A stretch of DNA of 15,915 bases from Muribaculaceae bacterium (GTDB taxonomy: Bacteria > Bacteroidota > Bacteroidia > Bacteroidales > Muribaculaceae), in assembly GCA_029060585.1 (NCBI GenBank), contig JAIDTS010000345.1:1-15915 (forward strand). Direction: 5' to 3'. The notes under the pieces were generated by a model. The model searched no databases. It was not told the origin of the DNA and worked only from the letters and a program-made list of their open reading frames with translations. A program made the translations under genes and the position numbers. This document shows positions 1-7,617 of this stretch, piece by piece. Each line of letters opens with the position of its first letter. Position 1 is the first letter of the stretch.

Positions 1-878
1 GAGATCTTCTCCTTCACTCCGGCATATACCTTTTCCCAGAAACGCGGGACGCAGGTCATGATATTGGGCATCACCTGAGGCAGAGTGTCCTGGATGATGC
101 GAGGGTCCTCGTTGATGGCAATGCGTATTCCCTTTGTAAGGCAGAAGAAGCACCATGCCTTCTCGAGGATATGGCTCATAGGCAGGAAGGCCATAGAGAG
201 ATCCTTGTCAGTGACGTTTATGAGGAACTTCAGGTGTGCCTCCATGGCGGCGTCATAGTTGGAGTGGCTGAGGCAGACTCCCTTAGGTTCGCCGGTGGTG
301 CCGGATGTATAGATTAGTGTCGCTATGTCGTCGGGTAGACCGCGGTCAGAACGCTGCTCCACGAGGATCCTGGTGTCCTCGTCAGCCTCCACACCGAGCT
401 TCATGAAGTCTTCCCAAGTGATGGAAACTGTGTCGTCAGGATTGATGTTGAAGCCCTCTTTCTTGAAGATTATGATCTTGTCGATCTGTTCAGGGTGTTT
501 TTTCCAGTAATTGTAGGCGAGGGGATACTGATGCTTTTCTCCTACAAACAGGATGCGGGGTTGCCCGTCGTTGACTATGAAATCATACTGGCTTTGGCTG
601 CTGCTCGAATAAAGGGGAATAGTCGCAGCGCGATTGCGGAAACCTGCGAATTCCGTAATTAGTATCTGCGGTGTATTGTTGGAGCAGACGGCGACATTGT
701 CTTTCTCTTTGAGTCCAAGACGGGCGAGCGCGCGAGCGGCCACATCTATCTGCACCCGGAATTCCTCCCAGCTTGTCGGGAGCCATTCCCCAACCTTGCG
801 CCAGCAATAGCGGTATGCCTCGCGGTCGCCGTATTTTTCCGCCTGACGGCGAATCATTTCTACAAGTTTGTTTGCCAT
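1..878 (-). CDS. Long-chain acyl-CoA synthetase (AMP-binding, FadD/FAA1-like), N-terminal part
   Basis: Reading leftward from the ATG at 878-876, an open frame of 292 codons runs off the window edge, so the C-terminal half is missing. It begins MANKLVEMIRRQAEKYGDRE, the usual start of the adenylate-forming acyl-CoA ligases. The ATP/AMP-binding P-loop YTSGTTGEPKG is at residues 190-200, followed by LPMSHILEKAW, typical of the long-chain fatty-acid type. Family knowledge: these cytoplasmic or membrane-associated enzymes activate fatty acids with ATP to an acyl-adenylate and then to acyl-CoA. The residues that set chain length and the C-terminal catalytic lysine lie outside the window, so the exact substrate cannot be read. 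It diverges from topA. I found no clear minus-strand -7 element in its upstream region. Confidence 0.9.
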   Translation of the reverse strand, partial: MANKLVEMIRRQAEKYGDREAYRYCWRKVGEWLPTSWEEFRVQIDVAARALARLGLKEKDNVAVCSNNTPQILITEFAGFRNRAATIPLYSSSSQSQYDFIVNDGQPRILFVGEKHQYPLAYNYWKKHPEQIDKIIIFKKEGFNINPDDTVSITWEDFMKLGVEADEDTRILVEQRSDRGLPDDIATLIYTSGTTGEPKGVCLSHSNYDAAMEAHLKFLINVTDKDLSMAFLPMSHILEKAWCFFCLTKGIRIAINEDPRIIQDTLPQVMPNIMTCVPRFWEKVYAGVKEKI

Positions 879-896
879 TTTTATTTAATTCATAAT

Positions 897-924
897 GCGT
901 AGTGCGTTTTGCGTAGCTCGTTTT
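897..924. repeat. Two tandem 14-bp units in the acyl-CoA synthetase leader
   Basis: GCGTAGTGCGTTTT (897-910) is followed directly by GCGTAGCTCGTTTT (911-924), with two mismatches, and then a further GCG. It lies 19-46 bp upstream of the acyl-CoA synthetase ATG, in the gap (879-1111) before topA. The rest of that gap is AT-rich and holds only the topA promoter that I can recognise. It is probably a simple duplication; no function is claimed. Confidence 0.5.
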
Positions 925-1008
925 GCGATGACAACGATGAAAACGATAATTGCCCTACACATATATAACGATTAAGAATATATTTTTTCCAAAACAATAC
1001 ACCTTAAT

Positions 1009-1040
1009 ATTGTGTTTGTGAAATAAAAGTATTAATTTTG
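1009..1040 (+). promoter_or_regulatory. Candidate Bacteroidota sigma promoter for topA-prfB
   Basis: The -7 element TAATTTTG is at 1033-1040 and is followed by C, as at the other promoters here. At the ideal 20-bp spacing, 1009-1012 reads ATTG, one mismatch from the -33 consensus TTTG; a perfect TTTG at 1015-1018 is only 14 bp away. Transcription would start near 1045, giving a leader of about 65-70 nt before topA. Confidence 0.6.
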
Positions 1041-1111
1041 CGTCATAAACCGTCCCCTGACTCGCATGATGTGCGGATGTTGGGGTTGAGATGCTTGATT
1101 TTAAGGATATT

Positions 1112-3466
1112 ATGAATAATCTCGTAATAGTAGAGTCACCTGCAAAAGCTAAAACCATTGAAAAATTCCTTGGTGAGGGGTACACTGTGCTCTCTTCCTA
1201 CGGACACATACGCGACCTTAAGAAAAAGGGAATAGCTATAGACTTCGAGAATAATTTCGCGCCTGAGTATGAGATACCGGCCGACAAGAAAGATACCGTC
1301 CGTAGACTCAAGGAGGCTTCGAAGAAAGCCGATATGGTGTGGCTCGCATCCGATGAAGACCGAGAGGGAGAAGCCATAGCATGGCACCTTTATGAAGTGC
1401 TCGGACTGAGTCCAGCCAATACAAAACGTATAGTCTTCCACGAAATAACAAAACCGGCTATCCTAAACGCGATAGCGAATCCACGCGACATAGACATCGA
1501 TCGCGTAAACGCCCAGCAGGCACGTAGGGTACTCGACCGTATTGTAGGTTTCGAACTGAGTCCGGTGCTTTGGAAAAAAATCAAGCCATCGCTCTCCGCC
1601 GGCCGTGTGCAGAGTGTGGCTGTGCGCCTGATTTGCGAACGTGAGAAGGAAATCTCAGCTTTTATTCCGGAATCATATTTCCGTGTATCGGGTCAGTTTG
1701 AGATTCCTGGGGCACCAGCGGGTCTGAAAGCCGATCTCACGCGCAGATGCAAAGACGAGAAGGAGGCAATGGACGTAATGAGCGAATGTCATGATGCTTC
1801 TTTCCGGATTGCTGAGGTGAACGTGAGGCCGGGTCGGCGACAGCCTTATCCTCCCTTTACGACCTCCACACTTCAGCAGGAAGCATCACGAAGACTCGGT
1901 TTCTCGGTCAATCAGACCATGGTCATTGCCCAGAAGCTGTATGAAGACGGAAAGATAACATACATGCGTACCGATTCAACCAACCTCTCCGAACTCGCTC
2001 TGCGCGACATATCCGACGCCATACGCAACAATCTCGGCGAGCAATATCTGAAGGTGCGTCATTATCATACCCATTCCAAAGGAGCACAGGAGGCACACGA
2101 GGCCATCCGCCCGACTTACGTTAGCAACCGTACCATAGAGGGCGACGCAAAAGAGCAGAAACTCTATGATCTTATCTGGCGCCGTGCGGTGGCATCGCAG
2201 ATGGCAGATGCCGAAATAGAGAAGACCACGGTGGATATTGCGGTAATTCCTGGCAATGGACAGACAGACTTGGAAGACACATCCCATGGAGTGTTCAAGG
2301 CTGAGGGTGAGATCGTGGTGTTCCCAGGATTCCTAAGTGTATATCAGTCGGGAGCAGGAAAGGAAATATCTCTGCCTCCACTTTCAGTAGGCATGGATCT
2401 CATTGCGAAAGAAATCACTGCGACAGAAGATTTTACGCAGGCACCTCCGCGATATTCTGAAGCATCTCTCGTAAAGAAAATGGAGGAGCTTGGTATCGGC
2501 CGTCCCTCCACATACGCTCCGACCATCTCGACCATCCAACAGCGAGAATACGTAAAACGAGGAGAGAAAGAAGGTGTCCCTCGTGACTATAAGGAGATTA
2601 CACTCAAGAAGGGAAAAGTGTCGATGAAGACCAAGACCCTATCCGTGGGATCGGAAAAGGGGAAGCTGGTGCCTACGGATACGGGTATGGTGGTCAACGA
2701 TTTCTTGACAGAGTACTTCCCCGATATCCTCGATTATAACTTCACTGCCAAGATAGAGGAGAAATTCGACGACATTGCGGAAGGCAAGCTTCCCTGGCAG
2801 AACGAGATGTCGGAGTTCTACGGAGATTTCCATCCAGAAATCGAGAAGATCAATACCCTAAAAATGGAGCATAAGATAGGGGAGCGGGAGCTCGGAGTCG
2901 ATCCGAAAACAGGGAGGACTGTTTACGTTAAGATCGGTCGTTTCGGTCCTATAGCCCAGATTGGCGAGGCCACCGACGAGGACAAGCCGCTCTTTGCATC
3001 CCTGCAGCCAGACCAAAGCGTGCAGACCATCACCCTTGAGGAGGCGTTGAAGCTTTTCGAGCTGCCTCGCGACGTGGGTTCTTTCGAAGGAAAGAAGATT
3101 CTTGCGGCGGTCGGACGTTTTGGCCCCTATATCCGTCATGACTCCGTTTTCGTCTCAATACCTAAGGATATGTCACCTCTCTCGATCACTGAAGCGGAAG
3201 CCATTGAGTTGATTGAGAAGAAACGGGCGGAAGAGGCCAACAAGTTCATAAAGTCATTTCCTGAGCGTCCTGAGATAGAGATTCTCAACGGACGCTACGG
3301 CCCCTACTTCACCTATCTCCCTTCAGGAGCCAAGAAGAAGATCAACTACAAGATTCCGAAGAGCACGGACCCGTTGTCGCTTACACTTGAGGATGTCTTG
3401 AAACTCATAGAGCAGCAGGACGCCGCGCCCAAGAAGCGTCCGACAGCAAGAACGAAGAAGAAATAA
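1112..3466 (+). CDS. topA: DNA topoisomerase I (type IA)
   Basis: A 784-residue type IA topoisomerase, which relaxes negative supercoils by passing one strand through a transient 5'-phosphotyrosyl break. The Toprim domain starts MNNLVIVESPAKAKTIEKFL with Glu8, and the metal-binding acidic motif DEDREGE is at 81-87. SAGRVQSVAVR follows, and the catalytic tyrosine is Tyr284 in KITYMRTDST. The C-terminal third has three glycine-rich repeats (GRFGPIAQIG, GRFGPYIRHD, GRYGPYFTY) and ends in a Lys/Arg-rich tail. There are no cysteines in that third, so the tetracysteine zinc ribbons of the E. coli enzyme are absent and replaced by Topo C-terminal repeats. I start at 1112 because family members begin two or three residues before the IVESPAK motif and AAGGA lies just upstream; an in-frame ATG at 1091 would add seven residues. 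prfB follows after 6 bp, probably as one operon. Confidence 0.95.
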   Translation: MNNLVIVESPAKAKTIEKFLGEGYTVLSSYGHIRDLKKKGIAIDFENNFAPEYEIPADKKDTVRRLKEASKKADMVWLASDEDREGEAIAWHLYEVLGLSPANTKRIVFHEITKPAILNAIANPRDIDIDRVNAQQARRVLDRIVGFELSPVLWKKIKPSLSAGRVQSVAVRLICEREKEISAFIPESYFRVSGQFEIPGAPAGLKADLTRRCKDEKEAMDVMSECHDASFRIAEVNVRPGRRQPYPPFTTSTLQQEASRRLGFSVNQTMVIAQKLYEDGKITYMRTDSTNLSELALRDISDAIRNNLGEQYLKVRHYHTHSKGAQEAHEAIRPTYVSNRTIEGDAKEQKLYDLIWRRAVASQMADAEIEKTTVDIAVIPGNGQTDLEDTSHGVFKAEGEIVVFPGFLSVYQSGAGKEISLPPLSVGMDLIAKEITATEDFTQAPPRYSEASLVKKMEELGIGRPSTYAPTISTIQQREYVKRGEKEGVPRDYKEITLKKGKVSMKTKTLSVGSEKGKLVPTDTGMVVNDFLTEYFPDILDYNFTAKIEEKFDDIAEGKLPWQNEMSEFYGDFHPEIEKINTLKMEHKIGERELGVDPKTGRTVYVKIGRFGPIAQIGEATDEDKPLFASLQPDQSVQTITLEEALKLFELPRDVGSFEGKKILAAVGRFGPYIRHDSVFVSIPKDMSPLSITEAEAIELIEKKRAEEANKFIKSFPERPEIEILNGRYGPYFTYLPSGAKKKINYKIPKSTDPLSLTLEDVLKLIEQQDAAPKKRPTARTKKK

Positions 3467-3472
3467 GAAACG

Positions 3473-4594
3473 ATGATAACACAGGAACAACTTAAAGAGG
3501 CGGAAGAACGGACTGCCGCCCTCAAAAAATACCTCGACATCGACTCCAAGAAAATCGAAGTTGAGGAGGAGGAACTCCGTACTCATGTGGCGGATTTCTG
3601 GGAAGACCGGGAGAAGGCAGAGGCGCAGATGAAGAAGATCAAGGACCTGCATTTCTGGATAGATGCGTATGAAGCTCTCGAGAAGCAGGTAGAGGAACTT
3701 AGACTCGGGTTCGACTTCGTTAAGGAAGGTCTTGTCACCGAGGAGGAAGTCGATGAGCAGTATGTTGTAGTAGCCAAGGATATAGAGGCACTTGAGCTAC
3801 GCAATATGCTACGTCGCGAGGAGGACAAACTCGGCGTCGTGCTGAAAATCAATTCAGGGGCCGGAGGAACCGAGAGCCAGGACTGGGCTCAGATGCTGAT
3901 GCGCCTTTATCTTCGCTATGCCGAGCGTCACGGCTATAAGACATCGATTGCTCAACTTCTCGAGGGAGATGATGCCGGCATTAAATCGGTGACGATCAAT
4001 ATAGAGGGCGATTACGCTTATGGCTATCTGAAGAGCGAGAACGGAGTGCATCGCCTTGTGCGTGTCAGCCCCTACAATGCACAGGGTAAGCGAATGACAT
4101 CGTTCGCTTCTGTATTCGTGACCCCGCTCGTAGACGATACCATAGAGATCAACGTAGAACAGGCTCGAATCTCGTGGGATACATTTCGTTCGGGAGGCGC
4201 CGGAGGCCAGAACGTCAACAAGGTGGAATCCGGTGTTCGCTTGCGCTATCAGTATAAGGATCCCTATACAGGCGAGGAGGAGGAAATCTTGATAGAGAAT
4301 ACTGAAACTCGCGACCAGCCTAAGAATAAAGAGAATGCCCTGCGCCATCTGCGCTCCATCCTCTATGAGAAGGAGATGAACCATCGGCTCGAGGAACAGG
4401 CCAAAGTCGAGGCCGGAAAGAAGAAGATCGAATGGGGATCGCAGATCCGTAGCTACGTTTTCGACGACCGCCGCGTGAAGGACCACCGCACCAACTATCA
4501 GACATCAGATGTCAACTCGGTTATGGACGGCGAGATCGACGAGTTTATCAAGGCTTATCTGATGGAGTTTGCAGCTGCTGAATCCAAAGATTAA
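3473..4594 (+). CDS. prfB: Peptide chain release factor 2
   Basis: A 373-residue class I release factor that recognises UGA/UAA in the ribosomal A site and triggers hydrolysis of peptidyl-tRNA. It has an N-terminal helical domain (about 1-110), a PCRF domain with INSGAGGTESQDWAQML, and the catalytic loop GGQ at 244-246 within SGGAGGQNVNKVESG. The C-terminal WGSQIRSYVFDDRRVKDHRT is diagnostic of RF2. The stop-codon recognition tripeptide, SPF in E. coli, reads SPY (199-201). The whole protein is encoded in one frame: where E. coli prfB has its autoregulatory +1 frameshift (CTT TGA C), this gene reads TAC CTC GAC (Leu21-Asp22), with no in-frame stop. Autoregulation by frameshifting is therefore lost. 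It is the last gene before the hairpin at 4625-4658. Confidence 0.96.
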   Translation: MITQEQLKEAEERTAALKKYLDIDSKKIEVEEEELRTHVADFWEDREKAEAQMKKIKDLHFWIDAYEALEKQVEELRLGFDFVKEGLVTEEEVDEQYVVVAKDIEALELRNMLRREEDKLGVVLKINSGAGGTESQDWAQMLMRLYLRYAERHGYKTSIAQLLEGDDAGIKSVTINIEGDYAYGYLKSENGVHRLVRVSPYNAQGKRMTSFASVFVTPLVDDTIEINVEQARISWDTFRSGGAGGQNVNKVESGVRLRYQYKDPYTGEEEEILIENTETRDQPKNKENALRHLRSILYEKEMNHRLEEQAKVEAGKKKIEWGSQIRSYVFDDRRVKDHRTNYQTSDVNSVMDGEIDEFIKAYLMEFAAAESKD

Positions 4595-4624
4595 ATAATA
4601 AGATATTATTAAAGATAAAATACT

Positions 4625-4658
4625 AAAGGCGGATACTTCTAATGAAGCGTCCGCCTTT
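4625..4658. terminator. Bidirectional hairpin between convergent prfB and the GH3 gene
   Basis: AAAGGCGGA (4625-4633) pairs with TCCGCCTTT (4650-4658). The stem continues through a T-G wobble and one mismatch to CTTC/GAAG closing a TAAT loop. The outer A/T pairs supply a short U run in either direction, and the minus-strand read continues into T-rich sequence. It sits between two converging operons, where a shared terminator is expected. There is no long perfect U tract on the plus strand. Confidence 0.75.
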
Positions 4659-4663
4659 AATGC

Positions 4664-6175
4664 TTAATTAATCTTTAACAGCTCGTCAAGGAGCCGACGG
4701 TTGTTGCTGAGGCGTGGCACCTTGCGTTGTCCTCCAAGCTTGTGGTTGCCTGCGTTGGCAAGCCAGTCGTCGAACAATCCCAGACGTGCTGTGATGATCT
4801 CTGGAGGGTCAAGGAATATGGTATGTGCGCGCTTGGCCTGATAGTCGGAGTTTACCTCCTGTAGAGTCCTGTCGAGTACTTCACTGAACTTCTCCATCGA
4901 ATCCGGCTTCTCATTCCATTCTATCAGCCATTGGTGATGACCCCGTCGGTTGTTGTGTGCGTAATATGGTCCTGCCGTGTAGTTTGCAATGCTGGCGCCC
5001 GTCGCAGCACAAGCAGCCTCTATGGCACGGTTGGCATTGTCTTCCATCACTTCCTCTCCGAATGCATTGATGAAACTGCGTGTGCGTCCTGCTATTCTGA
5101 TCTTAACAGGGTCGGTCGCCGTGACGGTCACTGTGTCTCCGAGATGATAGCGCCATAGTCCGTTGGGGCTTGATATGAGCAGTTCATATGTTTTTCCGGC
5201 CTGCACATCCCAGGCGGGAATAGGGTCGCCCCCTCCCAACGGCTCAAACTCATAGAATACGCTTCCATCAAGAATAAGAAGCATGGAATGGTCGGAAAAA
5301 TCGTTCTGGAATGCGAAGAATCCCTCGCTTGCATTGTAGGTCTCCATGAAATGCATCTTATCCGGATCTGTCAAAGCCTCGTACTCCTTACGATAGGGGC
5401 GGAAGTCAATGCCACCGTGGAAGAATACCTCCAGATTAGGCCAGACATCCGATATTTTTTCCACTCCCTTTATCCGGCACACCTCCTTGATGACAGTAAG
5501 GAACCATGAGGGAACGCCCGAGATGTTTGTGATATTTGACATTGATGCGGCTCCTGCAAGAGCGGGCAGTTTCTCACTCCAATCCTCCATAAGTGCGACT
5601 CTTTTTTCAGGCACCCTGACCATGTCGGCGAGTTTCGGCATACGGTCTATTAGCGTAGCGCTCAGGTCTCCTACCTTTACATCACTCTTGAGATTCAGCT
5701 CGTTGGCGAAGCTGCCTCCGAGAATAAGACTTTTCCCAGAGAATATACGGCTGTCGGGATTCATCTTCAGGTAATGGGCCACAACGTCAGAAGTGCCGGG
5801 ATAGTGGTTTCGGCGCAGACCGTCTTCGGTGATTGGTACGAATTTTGATTTTCCTCCGCTCGTGCCGCTGCTTTGGGCAAATCTCTTGCACCTCCCCGGC
5901 CATAGCACATCGCGTTCGCCCTCGACCATCCTCATGGCATATGGGCGAATGTCATCGTATGCAACCGCTGGTACCGCTTTCCGGTAGGCTTCTACCGGGT
6001 CTTGTGAGCCGAGGATATCCTTGAATCCGTATTTCCTGCCTATCTCCGTATCTGCGGCGCGTTTGAGAAGCCATATCAATTGTTGTCGCTGGAGTTCCTC
6101 GACATGTCCGCTCCATTTGTCGGTGCGTCGAGCCCTGGCGGCGAATATTGGTCTGGCAATGGGTGTGAAATCCAT
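4664..6175 (-). CDS. GH3-family acyl-adenylating / amino-acid conjugating enzyme
   Basis: A 503-residue protein of the GH3 family, named after plant auxin-responsive GH3 acyl-acid-amido synthetases and part of the ANL adenylating superfamily. The phosphate-binding motif SSGTSGGKSK is at 102-111. The second nucleotide motif YNASEG is at 280-285, YHLGD at 343-347, and GRTRSFINAFGEEVMEDN follows before the C-terminal domain. Plant GH3 enzymes adenylate a carboxylic hormone with ATP and join it to an amino acid. Bacterial homologues are common in Bacteroidota but their substrates are largely unknown, so I infer only ATP-dependent activation of a carboxylate. There is no signal peptide, so it should be cytoplasmic. 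It is the last gene of the minus-strand operon, 52 bp after yidD, with no recognisable promoter in that gap. Confidence 0.9.
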   Translation of the reverse strand: MDFTPIARPIFAARARRTDKWSGHVEELQRQQLIWLLKRAADTEIGRKYGFKDILGSQDPVEAYRKAVPAVAYDDIRPYAMRMVEGERDVLWPGRCKRFAQSSGTSGGKSKFVPITEDGLRRNHYPGTSDVVAHYLKMNPDSRIFSGKSLILGGSFANELNLKSDVKVGDLSATLIDRMPKLADMVRVPEKRVALMEDWSEKLPALAGAASMSNITNISGVPSWFLTVIKEVCRIKGVEKISDVWPNLEVFFHGGIDFRPYRKEYEALTDPDKMHFMETYNASEGFFAFQNDFSDHSMLLILDGSVFYEFEPLGGGDPIPAWDVQAGKTYELLISSPNGLWRYHLGDTVTVTATDPVKIRIAGRTRSFINAFGEEVMEDNANRAIEAACAATGASIANYTAGPYYAHNNRRGHHQWLIEWNEKPDSMEKFSEVLDRTLQEVNSDYQAKRAHTIFLDPPEIITARLGLFDDWLANAGNHKLGGQRKVPRLSNNRRLLDELLKIN

Positions 6176-6227
6176 GGTAGTAAGTTCAAGTTAGAGTGAA
6201 ATCAGTTGTCAAAGCCAAATTCAAAAG

Positions 6228-6446
6228 TCATGGTACGGGATCGTAGCCCGAACCACCCCATGGGTGGCAGCGTCCGATGCGTTTCAGCGTCAGCCAGCCC
6301 CCTTTAAGCGCTCCGTGCTTCCGTATGGCTTCTATGCCGTATTGGCTGCAGGTGGGTGTAAACCGGCAGCTCGGCGGCGTGTGCGGTGATATTGCATACT
6401 GGTAGAAGCGAATCACAGACGTAAGTAGAATCTGGGCTATATTCAT
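6228..6446 (-). CDS. yidD: Membrane protein insertion efficiency factor YidD
   Basis: A 72-residue protein carrying the whole YidD signature: [20 protein letters not shown], then CSQYGIEAI and a C-terminal [15 protein letters not shown]. Family knowledge: YidD is a small basic protein at the inner face of the membrane with an amphipathic N-terminal helix, and it helps YidC-dependent insertion of membrane proteins. The ATG at 6446 is preferred because it lies 2 nt after the rnpA stop and has AGAAGAG just upstream. The same frame could start at a TTG at 6464 inside rnpA, adding six residues, which is less likely. The rnpA-yidD pairing is conserved across bacteria; yidC itself is not adjacent here. 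Confidence 0.95.
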   Translation of the reverse strand: MNIAQILLTSVIRFYQYAISPHTPPSCRFTPTCSQYGIEAIRKHGALKGGWLTLKRIGRCHPWGGSGYDPVP

Positions 6447-6448
6447 AT

Positions 6449-6940
6449 TTACTCTTCTAAACAATCCTCATCCACTTTGGGTTGAGGATAAAGTTTTTTT
6501 CTTACTTTCGAGAGCGCCGATCCTACAGCTGCGTAGATTGCGTTCATTTCAGAGTTTACTGTGTCCATATAGATGATTGCGAGAGAGAGTGTGCGGATAG
6601 AAGGGTCTGTCCCGACCTGATCCCTAAGGGGATGCCATTGAAGACGAAATGCCTCGCGGATTCGACGGCGTATAAGCACTCGGTCTACTGCGTGGCGGCG
6701 CTTCTTCTTAGGTACGGTTATCATGAACTGCAACGGCCCCAGAAGGTCTGGCACAGCTTCGCGGAACGATTCCTTCAGCTCCTCCTCAGAGAGGGCCCTG
6801 AAGGTGACTCGAATCGGTCCGGAATAGACGGATTTCCCTTTCCGGAAGAGTTCCTGCACCAAAGTGCGATGGCGCAGCTTTGCGCTTTTCCTCAGAGTGA
6901 AGCGTTCAGGAGTATTGTTCAGCTGTTCGGTATCAGTCAT
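6449..6940 (-). CDS. rnpA: Ribonuclease P protein component
   Basis: A 163-residue basic protein that assists the RNase P RNA in cleaving 5' leaders from pre-tRNA. It starts the fold with [25 protein letters not shown] and has the core [24 protein letters not shown] at about 75-98. It is longer than the roughly 120-residue E. coli protein, with extra residues around 48-66 and an acidic C-terminal tail (VDEDCLEE). In the usual RNR motif the Asn is replaced by Val (Val88 in [11 protein letters not shown]). The ATG lies inside the end of gph (8-nt overlap), which suggests translational coupling. rpmH is not nearby, unlike the classical rpmH-rnpA order. Confidence 0.93.
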   Translation of the reverse strand: MTDTEQLNNTPERFTLRKSAKLRHRTLVQELFRKGKSVYSGPIRVTFRALSEEELKESFREAVPDLLGPLQFMITVPKKKRRHAVDRVLIRRRIREAFRLQWHPLRDQVGTDPSIRTLSLAIIYMDTVNSEMNAIYAAVGSALSKVRKKLYPQPKVDEDCLEE

Positions 6941-7586
6941 TTTTGAATGCGAGTTTTACGATGTCGGCAGGAGAGCACACGATGTGGTCGGCGTAAGCCT
7001 TGCGGAGCTCCGTAATTGGTCGGAAACCCCACGTCACGCCCACAGAGTCGATGCATGCGCGGCGTGCTGTCTCGATGTCTACAGCGGAGTCTCCTACATG
7101 CATTGTCTCTGCCTTTGGAGTAGGATGGGCCAGAAGCACTGCGAAGTCGATGCTCGGATCAGGCTTTGTAGGTCGGTCTTCCGTCTGCCCCATTATCGCT
7201 ACGAAGGGAATGTCGGGAAAGAAATACTCGATAATCTTTTTGGCCGCAGACTCATATTTGTTTGTCGCGACAGCCAGGGCTATATGATTGTCTGTGAGTT
7301 GCTGGAGCATTTCCGGGACTCCCGGATAGGGCCTTGTGAGGTCGGTGCAGTGCTCGTCGTAGTATTCGCGGAAAATGACGAGCAACTCATCGATTTCTTC
7401 CGGAGAAGCGTCTGGCTGGGCGCGTTCCATGAGCTTGCGTATGCCGTTGCCGACCATATAAGGGTAGGCGGCCAGTGGATGCTTGTGGTAGCCCTTGACC
7501 TCGAGTGCGTGGTTGCAAGCCGTGCCGAGGTCTGCTATTGTGTCGAGGAGGGTTCCGTCAAGGTCGAAGATGATGAGCTTTTTCAT
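6933..7586 (-). CDS. gph: HAD-superfamily phosphatase, phosphoglycolate phosphatase-like
   Basis: A 217-residue HAD hydrolase. Motif I is FDLDGTLLDT, with nucleophile Asp8 and acid Asp10; motif II is the Thr in VATNKYES; motif III is the Lys in TKPDPS; motif IV is GDSAVD at 165-170. The helical insertion after motif I (about 15-80) is a C1 cap of the Gph/PgmB type. Likely role: cytoplasmic dephosphorylation of 2-phosphoglycolate, a by-product of DNA 3'-end repair, or of a similar small phosphate. HAD substrate assignment from sequence alone is uncertain. It lies 31 bp after xseA and overlaps rnpA by 8 nt. Linkage to an exonuclease gene would fit a DNA-repair link, but that is inference. Confidence 0.88.
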   Translation of the reverse strand: MKKLIIFDLDGTLLDTIADLGTACNHALEVKGYHKHPLAAYPYMVGNGIRKLMERAQPDASPEEIDELLVIFREYYDEHCTDLTRPYPGVPEMLQQLTDNHIALAVATNKYESAAKKIIEYFFPDIPFVAIMGQTEDRPTKPDPSIDFAVLLAHPTPKAETMHVGDSAVDIETARRACIDSVGVTWGFRPITELRKAYADHIVCSPADIVKLAFKND

Positions 7587-7617
7587 CGTGGTTGTGAGTT
7601 GTGTGGATGTCTTTAAA

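Noticed and set aside
3854..4486. 210-residue minus-strand ORF opposite prfB.
   Set aside because: Antisense shadow of a highly conserved gene, with no recognisable motif or promoter.
6447..6464. TTG start adding six residues to yidD.
   Set aside because: It overlaps rnpA and uses a rare start, while the ATG at 6446 has an AGAAGAG upstream and fits family length.
6864..7616. 250-residue plus-strand ORF opposite gph.
   Set aside because: It is the antisense shadow of gph, with a Cys/Arg/Val-rich composition unlike the real proteins here; the sense frame has all four HAD motifs.
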